From: Actinomycetospora soli
GTDB lineage: Bacteria > Actinomycetota > Actinomycetes > Mycobacteriales > Pseudonocardiaceae
Reading direction: 5' to 3'
Length of the DNA: 64,000 bases
NCBI RefSeq assembly: GCF_021026295.1
Contig: NZ_JAJNDA010000017.1
Span: 1 to 64,000 of the forward strand
In this document: piece after piece, positions 34,976-43,089 of the stretch
How positions within the stretch are numbered: position 1 is the first letter of the stretch
Layout: the number at the start of each line of letters is the position of its first letter
Notes under the pieces: generated by a model
Seen by the model: the letters and a program-made list of their open reading frames with translations, nothing else
Told to the model about the DNA's origin: nothing
Databases searched by the model: none
Position numbers and translations under genes: made by a program

Positions 34976-35179
34976 ATGTCCTTCGCCAGCAACGCCCTCC
35001 TCGCCGCCGGTTCCTCCGTGGCCGCGTGGCTCACCGCGCCGCTGGTCAGCGCCGCCGTCCACGGGACCACCGACCAGCGCACGCTGGCGTCGTGGAAGGA
35101 CGAGACCGGCCCGATCCCGCTGCCGCGCCTCGACGACCGCCCGCAGGCCGGGTACGAGGCCCCGGCCCGCCACGCCTGA
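34976..35179 (+). CDS. Small membrane protein, WLxxPLV family member 2
   Basis: A 67-residue protein: NALLAAGSSVAAWLTAPLVS, AAVHGTTDQRTLASWKDETG, then a Pro/basic end. The alignment with member 1 (WLAAPLVALVRHGSIDDRTR against WLTAPLVSAAVHGTTDQRTL) covers the helix and the charged segment after it. ATG 34976 has GAGGAG 6 nt upstream. It lies 42 bp downstream of member 1, so the two are tandem duplicates in one operon. Confidence 0.7.
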   Translation: MSFASNALLAAGSSVAAWLTAPLVSAAVHGTTDQRTLASWKDETGPIPLPRLDDRPQAGYEAPARHA

Positions 35180-35350
35180 CCTCACCCGTCCGGTCACCGC
35201 TCCCCACCCGGGTCACCCCGGGTGAGCGGCGAGCGTGACCGAAGGTGACACCGAACGGCGGAACCAGCTCGGCCGGGTCGCGGGCGATGTCTGGGTGGGG
35301 CCTCACGAGGCCCGCCCAGCCGGTCCCCGACCTCCAGGACGTGATCGCTC

Positions 35351-35665
35351 TTGTCCCGCCACAGCGGTCGTCACCACCACTCCTCCCTGCAGCGGGAGCG
35401 CGACGAGACGCGCCGGCGCCTGGCGCGGGTGGAGCGCGCCCACCGGCGCGCCGAGCAGGTCGGCGCCACCACCCCGATCGACGGCACGCCCGCCCAGCGC
35501 AGCGGCGCCCCCGCGAAGGTCGTCATCGACAACACCGTCGCGCGGCGCGACCCGCTGACCCGGCCGTTCCCGGCGGCACCCGGCCTCCCCGACGCGCGGC
35601 GCTCCCCGTCCGCACCGCTGCCCGCCCACCGGCGTCGGCCCGAGGCGGTGCTCGGCGCGCGGTGA
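35351..35665 (+). CDS. Small basic hypothetical protein
   Basis: A 104-residue, strongly basic protein with a His-rich start (RHSGRHHHSS), a charged helix (LQRERDETRRRLARVERAHR), a short strand (KVVIDNT) and a Pro-rich end. TTG start with only a distant AGGA. High third-position GC supports coding. No family recognised. Confidence 0.45.
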   Translation: MSRHSGRHHHSSLQRERDETRRRLARVERAHRRAEQVGATTPIDGTPAQRSGAPAKVVIDNTVARRDPLTRPFPAAPGLPDARRSPSAPLPAHRRRPEAVLGAR

Positions 35666-35693
35666 GACCCGGCCGGGACGGGTAGCCCGTGAG

Positions 35694-35861
35694 GTGACCG
35701 ATCCCGGCAACCCCACCGACCGCACCGACCTCGACTCCGACGAGGCGCCCGCCGACCCGCCGCACCCCGGCCCGGGGGACGACGCCGACCCCGCGTTCGA
35801 GATCGACCTCGAACCCGACGAGCAGGGCACGGCCGAGGCGGGCGCCGAGCCGACCGACTGA
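35694..35861 (+). CDS. Very small acidic hypothetical protein
   Basis: A 55-residue Asp/Glu/Pro-rich protein (VTDPGNPTDRTDLDSDEAPA ... FEIDLEPDEQGTAEAGAEPT) with 18 acidic and few basic residues, likely disordered. GTG at 35694 with a weak GAG upstream. It follows the basic 104-residue protein by 28 bp on the same strand; the opposite charges could suggest an interaction, but that is speculation. Confidence 0.4.
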   Translation: MTDPGNPTDRTDLDSDEAPADPPHPGPGDDADPAFEIDLEPDEQGTAEAGAEPTD

Positions 35862-35885
35862 GCCGGACCGACCCGCCGTCGGGAA

Positions 35886-37382
35886 TCAGCCCCGCTTCTC
35901 CCGCCAGGCCCGCTCGAAGGGCAGGCGCCAGGCGTTCGGCGCGATCAGCTGGTGGATCGCGTTCGGCCCCCAGGAGCCCGGCGGGTAGGGCTTGACCGGC
36001 GGCGGGTCGGCGAGCAGCGGCTGCGAGCGGTCCCAGAGCGACTCGATGCCGTCGGCGGTGGTGAACAGCGTGTGGTCGCCGCGCATCGCGTCGAGGATGA
36101 GCCGCTCGTAGGCCTCCAGCACGTCGGAGGCCTCCTCGGTCTCCTGCGTGGAGAACTGCATCGACAGCTTCTGCAGCCGCATCCCGGGGCCCGGCCGCTT
36201 GCCGTAGAACGACAGGGACACCCGCGAGGAGTCCGCGAGGTCGAACGTCAGGTGGTCCGGGCCCTGGGTGCCGACCCCGGAGCCCTGCGGGAACATCGTC
36301 CGCGGGGCCTCCTTGAACGCGATCGAGACGATCCGCTGCCCCTCGGCCAGCCGCTTGCCCGTGCGCAGGTAGAACGGGACGCCCGCCCAGCGCCAGTTGT
36401 CCAGCCCGACCCGCAGCGCGATGAACGTCTCGGTGTCCGAGTCGCGGGCGACGCCGGGCTCCTCGCGGTAGCCGCCGTACTGGCCGCGCACCACGTCGCT
36501 GGGGTGGATCGGCAGCAGCGAGCGGAAGACCTTGTTCTTCTCCTCGCTGATCGCGCGCGGCTCCAGTGCCGTCGGCGGCTCCATCGCCACGAAGGCCATC
36601 ACCTGCATGAGGTGGGTGACCACCATGTCCTTGTACGCGCCGGTGGCCTCGTAGAAGCTCGCCCGCTGGTCGAGGCCCAGCGCCTCCGGGACGTCGATCT
36701 GCACGTGGTCGATGAAGTTCCGGTTCCAGATCGGCTCGAACAGGCCGTTGGCGAACCGGAACGCCAGGACGTTCTGCGCCGCCTCCTTGCCCAGGAAGTG
36801 GTCGATGCGGAACACCTGGGACTCGTCGAGGACCTCGTGGACGAAGTCGTTGAGCTGGATCGCCGAGGGCAGGTCGAACCCGAACGGCTTCTCCATCACC
36901 ACGCGGGCGTCGGCGACGAGGTCGGCGTCGCGGAGCATCCCGACGACCGCCTGCGCGGCCTTCGGCGGCACCGACAGGTAGTGCAGCAGCCGGACGCGCT
37001 CGCCCAGCTGGGCGCCGGCCTCCTTCACCGCCGACGCGAGCGCCTCGGGCCCCTCGCCCTGCCCGACGTAGGTCAGCTTCGCCGCGAAGTCGTCCCAGTC
37101 GGCCTCGGCGAGCCGGTGCATGCCGAAGTTCTGCACCGCGTCGTGGGCCAGGGCCCGGAACTCGTCGGTGGTCAGTTCCTCCATCGCGGTGCCGACGATG
37201 CGGATGTCGGGTGCGAGCTCGGACTCCGCGAGGTAGGCCAGGCCGGGCAGCAGCTTGCGTTTGGCCAGGTCACCGGTGCAGCCGAACAGCACGATGACGT
37301 GCGGGACGATCGGGTCGAGGTCCCGGCGGAACGGCCGCGAGCCGGGCCCGGGGTAGGCGATGTCGGAGCTGCGGTCGGGCAA
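35886..37382 (-). CDS. zwf: Glucose-6-phosphate 1-dehydrogenase
   Basis: A 498-residue enzyme of the oxidative pentose-phosphate pathway, converting glucose-6-phosphate to 6-phosphogluconolactone with NADP+. N-terminal dinucleotide motif VIVLFGCTGDLAKRKLLPGL near 29-48, active-site RIDHFLGKEAAQNVLAFRFA near 188-207 (catalytic His in DHFLGKE), and VVMEKPFGFD near 158. I start at TTG 37382, with GGAGG 6 nt upstream; the in-frame stretch to 37649 has no coding character. No opcA, tal, tkt or pgl genes are adjacent, so this may be a second, stand-alone copy. Confidence 0.95.
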   Translation of the reverse strand: MPDRSSDIAYPGPGSRPFRRDLDPIVPHVIVLFGCTGDLAKRKLLPGLAYLAESELAPDIRIVGTAMEELTTDEFRALAHDAVQNFGMHRLAEADWDDFAAKLTYVGQGEGPEALASAVKEAGAQLGERVRLLHYLSVPPKAAQAVVGMLRDADLVADARVVMEKPFGFDLPSAIQLNDFVHEVLDESQVFRIDHFLGKEAAQNVLAFRFANGLFEPIWNRNFIDHVQIDVPEALGLDQRASFYEATGAYKDMVVTHLMQVMAFVAMEPPTALEPRAISEEKNKVFRSLLPIHPSDVVRGQYGGYREEPGVARDSDTETFIALRVGLDNWRWAGVPFYLRTGKRLAEGQRIVSIAFKEAPRTMFPQGSGVGTQGPDHLTFDLADSSRVSLSFYGKRPGPGMRLQKLSMQFSTQETEEASDVLEAYERLILDAMRGDHTLFTTADGIESLWDRSQPLLADPPPVKPYPPGSWGPNAIHQLIAPNAWRLPFERAWREKRG

Positions 37383-37544
37383 CGGAGCCTCCCGGCGGTT
37401 CGAGTGCCGCGCCGACCGTAGCCCGACTGTGTGGCCGACGTGTGTCCGCGCGCGGGGGTTGAACATGATCTCCGCGGGAACGCCTGCTCGGTGGAGGACG
37501 ACGGAACCTTGGTCAACCGGGTACGGCGCGACGGGGAGGCGGGC

Positions 37545-37691
37545 GTGGACCGCGGCTCGAGCCAGACCCACGGCGCGGGCGACCCCAGCGGGGTCGACGT
37601 GGAGCCGGACATCCCGCCGCTGCGCTTCGGCGACGAGCTCACCGACCACGGCGACGACACGGTCCCGCCCTCGCAGACCTCCCCGTCCTGA
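37545..37691 (+). CDS. Very small hypothetical protein
   Basis: A 48-residue acidic protein (VDRGSSQTHGAGDPSGVDVE, then PDIPPLRFGDELTDHGDDTV). GTG 37545 has GGGGAGG 5 nt upstream, a good ribosome site, and the third positions are GC-rich. It is divergent from zwf and stops exactly where the 23-bp tandem repeat begins. Confidence 0.4.
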   Translation: MDRGSSQTHGAGDPSGVDVEPDIPPLRFGDELTDHGDDTVPPSQTSPS

Positions 37692-37772
37692 CGGCGGGTC
37701 CCGGCGGTTCCTGGCGGCGGGTCCCGGCGGTTCCTGACGGCGGGTCCCGGCGGTTCCTGACGCCGGGTCCGG
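37691..37772. repeat. Tandem repeat, 23-bp unit x ~3.5
   Basis: Units at 37691-37713, 37714-37736 and 37737-37759 share GCGGGTCCCGGCGGTTCCTG and differ in one base; a partial, diverged fourth unit follows to 37772. The array fills the whole gap between the stop codons of two convergent genes. Confidence 0.9.
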
Positions 37773-39008
37773 TCAGCGGATCCAGGCCGGGTGCACGCGC
37801 GGGACCAGCGCCACCGCGTCGTACTCGCGGACCGGCACCACCGGGATGCGCTCCTTGAGCTGACCGGAGTCGACGACGCTGCCGATCCGCCGGGTCGTCG
37901 TCGGACTCGCCGCCCAGTCGGCGAGGCCGCCCCGGGCGCCGCGCAGGTCCACGAGGCGGTCGTCGGTGCCCCCGAGCGCGCTCCGCAGCTCGGCCTCCGC
38001 GGTGCCGCCCAGCGCGGGCAGCTTGTGCGACGACGGCCGGGGGCGCAGCGGACGCAACAGGCGGCGGCGCACCGCGGACGCGCTGCCCTCGGCGAACCAC
38101 CCGCCGACCACGTAGTAGGCGTCGCCGAGCGCGGACCGCACGTGCCGGCCCGCCGTCGTCGGGTCGCCGACGCGCACCAGGTCGTCGTGGCCCCAGAACA
38201 CCGCGGCCGGCATGCCCGTCGCGGTGCCGGCCGCCCGCGTGACGGCCTCCGCGACCATCCGTGCCCGCAGCACCGGGGCACTCGTGTCGTCGAGCTGCTC
38301 GGCCTGCTCGGCCGTGGGGAACGGTGTGCCCCGCGGCGCCGCGGCGACCTCCGCCGCCCGCGCCAGGATCCAGGCGTGGTCGAGGGCCTCGGCGTACCGC
38401 GACGGGGACGTCTCGGCGACCAGCCGGGCCTCGGCCGCCACTATCTCGCCGTGCAGGCCGACCACCGCGTCCCGGAACGGCGCCTTGAGCGGGCGCTCGT
38501 CGGGCTCGCGGTCGAGCAGCTCGGCCAGCCCGTCGCGGGCCGGCGGCAGCAGCTCCGGGGCCGCGTCGCGCAGGTAGGAGCCGAGGACCTTCACCGAACG
38601 GGCCGGGCGGACCGGGTCCGCGCCGACGACCCGCACGCGGTCGTCGGGGTCGACCATCTCGGTGCGGTCCCGCAGCCAGGAGACGAGCCCGACCATCTCG
38701 CGGGTGTCGTACTCCCAGCCGCCGAGGGCGGCGACGGCGTCGCTGGGCGACGAGAGCCCGCGGACCGCGGCGTCGAGCCCCGTGGCGCCGGCCTCGCTCG
38801 CGCCCAGCACCAGCAGCCGCACCCCGAGCTCGTCGACCGCGAACTCGACCATGCGGCGGCCCATCTCGAGCAGCTCGCGGGCGCCGTAGGCCGCGGCGCC
38901 GACGCCCAGCACCCGGACCCCGCGCAGGGCGGGGCGCCAGGAGGCGAGCCCGAGGCTGTCGACCGGCACCGCCCGTGCGGCGACCTCGTCGGCGACCTCG
39001 GCGTCCAT
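37773..39008 (-). CDS. Erythromycin esterase-like protein, catalytic residues not conserved
   Basis: A 411-residue cytoplasmic protein with the Ere fold pattern: VRVLGVGAAAYGARELLEMG near 31-50, LGVRLLVLGASEAG near 60, MVGLVSWLRDR near 105, the helical middle, and AVFWGHDDLVRVGDPTTAGR near 268. In Ere-type esterases the first motif is GEATHG (Glu and His catalytic) and the late motif is WAHNxH. Here they read GVGAAAYG and WGHDDLV, so the catalytic Glu and His appear replaced by Ala and Tyr. Hydrolysis of macrolides is therefore doubtful. The gene ends at the tandem repeat. Confidence 0.7.
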   Translation of the reverse strand: MDAEVADEVAARAVPVDSLGLASWRPALRGVRVLGVGAAAYGARELLEMGRRMVEFAVDELGVRLLVLGASEAGATGLDAAVRGLSSPSDAVAALGGWEYDTREMVGLVSWLRDRTEMVDPDDRVRVVGADPVRPARSVKVLGSYLRDAAPELLPPARDGLAELLDREPDERPLKAPFRDAVVGLHGEIVAAEARLVAETSPSRYAEALDHAWILARAAEVAAAPRGTPFPTAEQAEQLDDTSAPVLRARMVAEAVTRAAGTATGMPAAVFWGHDDLVRVGDPTTAGRHVRSALGDAYYVVGGWFAEGSASAVRRRLLRPLRPRPSSHKLPALGGTAEAELRSALGGTDDRLVDLRGARGGLADWAASPTTTRRIGSVVDSGQLKERIPVVPVREYDAVALVPRVHPAWIR

Positions 39009-39188
39009 GCCCGAGCACCCTACGGAGGTGGTGCGGCCGCCCTCCGCCGGGTCGACGGCCCGAGCCTCATCACACGCTCGGGTGACGATACTCCGAGTGG
39101 CCTAACGGTCATGGAGCGTGGCACGACATCCCGGGTGAGTCCGCCGAGATCGCCACGGCGGGCCACCGTTCACCGGGAGGTACACCGC

Positions 39189-39473
39189 ATGTCGAAGCCC
39201 GCCACCGGAGCCGCCGCCGCAGCCGCCGCAGCGCTGGGTGCCTGGCTCGCCGTCCCGATGGTCACCCTGCGCCGCCGCGGCAGCCTGGACGACCGCCAGA
39301 TCGCCGCCATCCGCGGCGAGGCCCGGTTCGACCCCACCGACGCCGAGGCCCGGCACCGCGCCGCCGTCCGGCGGGCGCGCGTGCGCGAGGCCCAGGTGCG
39401 GGCCGCGATCGCCGCCATCCCCGAGCCGCGGTCCTCCGACGACCTGCCGCGGCGCTCGCCCCTGGCCTGGTGA
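39189..39473 (+). CDS. Small membrane protein, WLxxPLV family member 3
   Basis: A 94-residue protein: Ala-rich helix AAAAAAAALGAWLAVPMVTL, then RRRGSLDDRQIAAIRGEARF, a charged helix (EARHRAAVRRARVREAQVRA) and a short end. WLAVPMVTLRRRGSLDDRQ aligns with the proteins at 34622 and 34976. ATG 39189 is preceded by GGGAGG at 8 nt. Confidence 0.7.
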   Translation: MSKPATGAAAAAAAALGAWLAVPMVTLRRRGSLDDRQIAAIRGEARFDPTDAEARHRAAVRRARVREAQVRAAIAAIPEPRSSDDLPRRSPLAW

Positions 39474-39554
39474 GCCACGGGGCCCGGCGCGACCCGTCCG
39501 ACCCGACGGGACCCGTCGGGCTCCGGGGCCGGGAACCGCTAACCTCCGGCCTCG

Positions 39555-41036
39555 ATGGCCGCCACCCAACCACCGGCACGACGCCTGGTGCTCTGCTGTG
39601 ACGGCACCTGGGACACCCCGTCCGACCGGACGAACGTCTCCCTGCTCGCCGACGCGCTGCGCACCGACGCGTCGCAGGTCGTCCGGTACTTCCCCGGGGT
39701 CGGCGCCGACGGCGACCCGGTCTCGCGGGTGCTCGAGGGCGCCCTCGGGGTCGGCCTGAACCGCCGGGTGCGTGAGGCCTACTCGTGGCTCGCCGAGACC
39801 TGGCGGCCCGGGGACGAGATCGTGCTGCTCGGCTTCAGCCGCGGGGCCTTCACCGTGCGCAGCCTCGCCGGCATGCTCGCCGCGACCGGACTCGTCGCCT
39901 TCGCGCCCGGCACGTCCCGCCGCGAGCGCAACCGCGTCGTGCGGCGCCTGTTCCTCGACGGCTACCAGCGCGGCGAACGCCTCGACGACCTCACCCACGC
40001 CCCCGGCTTCGGCCCCGACGACACCGCGCCGATCGCCTTCCTCGGCGTCTTCGACACCGTCGGCGCGCTCGGCGTCCCCCGCACCTTCGGGCTGCTCTCC
40101 ACCCTCGTCTCCCGCCGGGTGCAGGGCTTCCACGACCTGACGCTCGCCCCCGACGTCCGCCACGCCCGCCAGGCGCTGGCCCTCGACGAGCGCCGCGGGC
40201 CGTTCGTGCCCGCCGTGTGGGCCGACCCGGCGCCGGGCGAGCACGTCTCCTTCGCCCAGCAGTGGTTCGTCGGCACCCACGGCGACGTCGGCGGCTCGCA
40301 CGACCGTCCCCGCGCCCTGTCCGACATCACGCTGCGCTGGATGGCCGACGAGGCCACGGCCGCCGTCGGGCTCACCTGGGACCGGCCGATCACGACGGCG
40401 GGTGACCCGCTCGGGCCGCTCGACCCCGGCCCGCGGGGCCTCTGGTCGGTGCTCTCCCCGCAGCCGCGGTCGGTGCCGCGCGTCGTCGAGGGCGCCCCCG
40501 ACGTGCACCCGTCGGCGGTCGCCCGCCGCGCGGCCACGACCTACCGGCCGGGCCGGCTGGTGCCCGACGGGGCCGCGGTGTCCGCGGTCGTCCCCGCCGA
40601 CGACCCGTGGGCCGAGACCGGGCTCTACCTCGACGCGGGCCGGTGGACGCTGACCGCGAGCGGCTCCTGGACCGACCACGGCGCGTCCACCCCGCCGTCG
40701 GGCTTCGCGCGGTGGCCGCTGCGGGCGTGGCCGGACTACGCGCTCGGTGCCGTGCTCGACGGCTACCGCCGCGTGGTCCGGCGCCTCACCACGCGTCTCG
40801 CCGAGGCCCCCGGCGCGCCCCGGGACGGGGACGCGCGGCGGATGGCGATGGTCGCGGCGGTCGCGAACGCCCGGCTCGACCCGGACGGGGCGCTCACCCG
40901 CGGCACCACCGCGGTCGTCGGGACGGGCACCGTGGACCTGCCGCGGCCCGGCTACCTCTACGCGTTCGCGAACGACTCGTGGTTCGGCCACCGCGGCAAC
41001 GCCGGCGCGGCGACGCTCGTCGTGGGACGCGCGTGA
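39555..41036 (+). CDS. DUF2235 (Tle1-like phospholipase catalytic domain) protein
   Basis: A 493-residue alpha/beta hydrolase of the DUF2235 family. RRLVLCCDGTWDTPSDRTNV near 9-28, RYFPGVGADGDPVSRVLEGA near 43, GxSxG nucleophile elbow VLLGFSRGAFTVRSLAG near 88-104 (Ser in GFSRG), ending in FVGTHGDVGGSHD near 234 with the catalytic Asp/His candidates. Related domains in type VI secretion effectors hydrolyse phospholipids; no secretion genes are here. The last bases overlap the next EEP gene (GTGA), giving translational coupling. Confidence 0.9.
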   Translation: MAATQPPARRLVLCCDGTWDTPSDRTNVSLLADALRTDASQVVRYFPGVGADGDPVSRVLEGALGVGLNRRVREAYSWLAETWRPGDEIVLLGFSRGAFTVRSLAGMLAATGLVAFAPGTSRRERNRVVRRLFLDGYQRGERLDDLTHAPGFGPDDTAPIAFLGVFDTVGALGVPRTFGLLSTLVSRRVQGFHDLTLAPDVRHARQALALDERRGPFVPAVWADPAPGEHVSFAQQWFVGTHGDVGGSHDRPRALSDITLRWMADEATAAVGLTWDRPITTAGDPLGPLDPGPRGLWSVLSPQPRSVPRVVEGAPDVHPSAVARRAATTYRPGRLVPDGAAVSAVVPADDPWAETGLYLDAGRWTLTASGSWTDHGASTPPSGFARWPLRAWPDYALGAVLDGYRRVVRRLTTRLAEAPGAPRDGDARRMAMVAAVANARLDPDGALTRGTTAVVGTGTVDLPRPGYLYAFANDSWFGHRGNAGAATLVVGRA

Positions 41037-42109
41037 CGGGGCGCGGGACGCAGGATCGAGGGGAGTACGCCGACCGGGGAACTCGACCGCCGAGTGCCGG
41101 CACCGACGTCGAGGCCACCACCGGGCCGATCCGGGTGTCCCGGTGGCGGCACCGGCTCCCCCGCCCGTCGCGCGTCGTCGCGGGACTCGTCGTCGTCGTG
41201 GTCGTCGCGCTGCTGCTCGTGCCGGACCGCCTCGGCCTCGACGGCGTCCTGCCCTTCGTCGGCTTCGTGCTGGTGCGGGCGCCCGCGACGCTCGCGGTCG
41301 TGGTGCTGGGCCTGCTGGCGCTCGCGATCCGGGCGCGCTGGTGGCCGACCGTGGTGCCGGTGCTCGTGCTCGGGGGCCTGTCGGTGGCCGCCCTGGTCCC
41401 GCGCGTCGTCCCGGACGACCCGGCACCCGACCCCGGCCCGGACCTCGTCGTGATGGTGCAGAACGTCGACCGGGGCAGCGCGGACGTACCCGCGCTGGCG
41501 GCACTGCTGCAGGAGCGGCGCCCGGACGTGCTGGTGCTGCCCGAGGCGGGCGAGCCGTTCCGCGAGCGCCTGGCGGCGGCGATCCCCGGGCTGGGTTACC
41601 GGTCGTGGTCGTCCGTGCCGGCGACCGAACCCGACGCGATGGGTACCGCGATCTTCGCCGGGCCGTCCCTGGGGGACGTGCGGGCGACCCCGGTCCCGGC
41701 CCGCTTCCCGTGGCTCGAGCTCACCGGCGGGGCCCTGGGGCCGACGCGGCTGGTCGGGGCGCACCTCACGTCGCCGGTGCCGGGCCTGATCGGGGTCTGG
41801 CCGAACGAGCTCGCCTCGCTCGCGCGGTGGTGCGCCCCCGGGACCGGACCCGCCGTCGTGCTGGGCGACCTCAACGCGACCGAGGACATTCGCGCCTTCC
41901 GCGCGGGCACCGCGGGGTGCACCGACGCCGGGGACTCCGCCGGGAAGGGCCTGCTCGCGACGTGGCCGGTCGGCCTGCCGCGCTGGCTCGGCGCGCAGCT
42001 CGACCACGTGCTCGTCGGCGGCGGGGCCGCGGTCGAGGGGTTCGACGTGGTCGAGGTGCCGGGCACCGACCACCGCGGCGTGCTCGCGACCGTCCGCGTG
42101 CCGGGCTGA
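41033..42109 (+). CDS. Membrane EEP family protein, paralog 2
   Basis: A 358-residue protein: short cytoplasmic N-terminus, three hydrophobic helices (VVAGLVVVVVVALLLVPDRL, FVGFVLVRAPATLAVVVLGL, TVVPVLVLGGLSVAALVPRV) and an outward EEP domain: MVQNVDRG, LPEAGEPFR, GDLNATEDIRAFRAG, QLDHVLVGGG, PGTDHRGVLATV. The pairs GDLNAT and TDHRG place the metal-binding and catalytic residues. GTG start overlaps the DUF2235 stop by 4 nt. It is closely similar to the proteins at 15570 and 45481, including a conserved AGTAGCTDAG segment. Confidence 0.88.
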   Translation: MTGRGTQDRGEYADRGTRPPSAGTDVEATTGPIRVSRWRHRLPRPSRVVAGLVVVVVVALLLVPDRLGLDGVLPFVGFVLVRAPATLAVVVLGLLALAIRARWWPTVVPVLVLGGLSVAALVPRVVPDDPAPDPGPDLVVMVQNVDRGSADVPALAALLQERRPDVLVLPEAGEPFRERLAAAIPGLGYRSWSSVPATEPDAMGTAIFAGPSLGDVRATPVPARFPWLELTGGALGPTRLVGAHLTSPVPGLIGVWPNELASLARWCAPGTGPAVVLGDLNATEDIRAFRAGTAGCTDAGDSAGKGLLATWPVGLPRWLGAQLDHVLVGGGAAVEGFDVVEVPGTDHRGVLATVRVPG

Positions 42110-42112
42110 GCG

Positions 42113-42934
42113 CTACCCGGTGGGCAGGAGCCCGCTGAGGTCGGCGACCTGGTCGGCGGGCGGCGGGACGACCTCGGGGGCGCCGCCGATCTCGGTGAAG
42201 GTCAGGCTCGTCGTCGTGGAGCCGGGCGCGCCGGTCCCCTCGGCGGGCACGGTGACCGTCTGGGCGACCTTGATCAACCGGCCGTCCGCGACCCACAGGT
42301 CCACCGGCAACGTCGAGCCGCCGAGCTGTTGCTTCAGCAGGTCCAGCGCGGGCCGCGTCGAGGGGTCCTGCGCGCCGGGCACGCGGTCGAGGTCGACGAC
42401 GCCCGCGTAGTGCGTGGCGTCCCGGCCGGCGACCGGCTCGGGGCCGACCTCGCGGACGTCGTCACGGATCGCGTCGAGCCAGGCGAGCTGGCGGGCCGGG
42501 TTCTGCGACGTGCCGACGCCCAGCGCACCGAGCGGCGCGCCGTAACGGGACCGCGCGAGCCGGTCGACGTCCACCGACACCCACGGCTTCCCGCCCGCGA
42601 CGAGCCCGATCAGGCCGGACGCCGCCGGGGGCAGCTGCGCGTCGAGGCGGCCGCCCGCGAACACGACGCGGACGTCGCCGAGGGAGGGCACCTGCAGGGT
42701 GAGGTCGGCGGCCTGGGCGCGCGGGTCGAGGACGCCCGCGCCCTGCAGCGGGATCTGCTGGCCCGCCACCGCCGTCCGGCCGTCCACCGTGACGCGCGAC
42801 GGGCCCGCGGCGGCCGTCGCCACGACCGCCGCCCGGACCACGGTCGCCGGACTCACCGGGAGGGAGGTCCCGCACCCGGCGAGCAGGGCGACGAGCAGCA
42901 GCACGGGGAGCACGCGGCGGGTCACGGGCCCCAT
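42113..42934 (-). CDS. LppX/LprAFG-type lipoprotein
   Basis: A 273-residue lipoprotein: signal VLPVLLLVALLAGC with lipobox LAGC, then the LppX_LprAFG pattern of alternating strands (VTVDGRTAVAGQQIPLQGAG; DVRVVFAGGRLDAQLPPAAS; TLPVDLWVADGRLIKVAQTV; STTTSLTFTEIGGAPEVVPP). Mycobacterial members have a hydrophobic cavity and move lipids such as triacylglycerol or lipoarabinomannan precursors. The start may be ATG 42934 or GTG 42925. It is convergent with the EEP gene, with only 3 bp between stops. Confidence 0.85.
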   Translation of the reverse strand: MGPVTRRVLPVLLLVALLAGCGTSLPVSPATVVRAAVVATAAAGPSRVTVDGRTAVAGQQIPLQGAGVLDPRAQAADLTLQVPSLGDVRVVFAGGRLDAQLPPAASGLIGLVAGGKPWVSVDVDRLARSRYGAPLGALGVGTSQNPARQLAWLDAIRDDVREVGPEPVAGRDATHYAGVVDLDRVPGAQDPSTRPALDLLKQQLGGSTLPVDLWVADGRLIKVAQTVTVPAEGTGAPGSTTTSLTFTEIGGAPEVVPPPADQVADLSGLLPTG

Positions 42935-43089
42935 CGTGGCCGGTGGGTGCGGGCGGGCCGCGAGGTGGGTCGCGGCGGCCGGGTCCCTGTCGCCGGCCTC
43001 GTCGCGGGGAACCACGCCCCTGCCGCCGTCCTGTCGCGGTGATCCACCGCGACCGGGCGGCAGCCCGGCGGCGACTTCCCGCGACAGGG

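Noticed and set aside
37383-37649. N-terminal extension of zwf by 89 codons
   Set aside because: The TTG at 37382 has a good ribosome site and gives the normal family length; the extension lacks homology.
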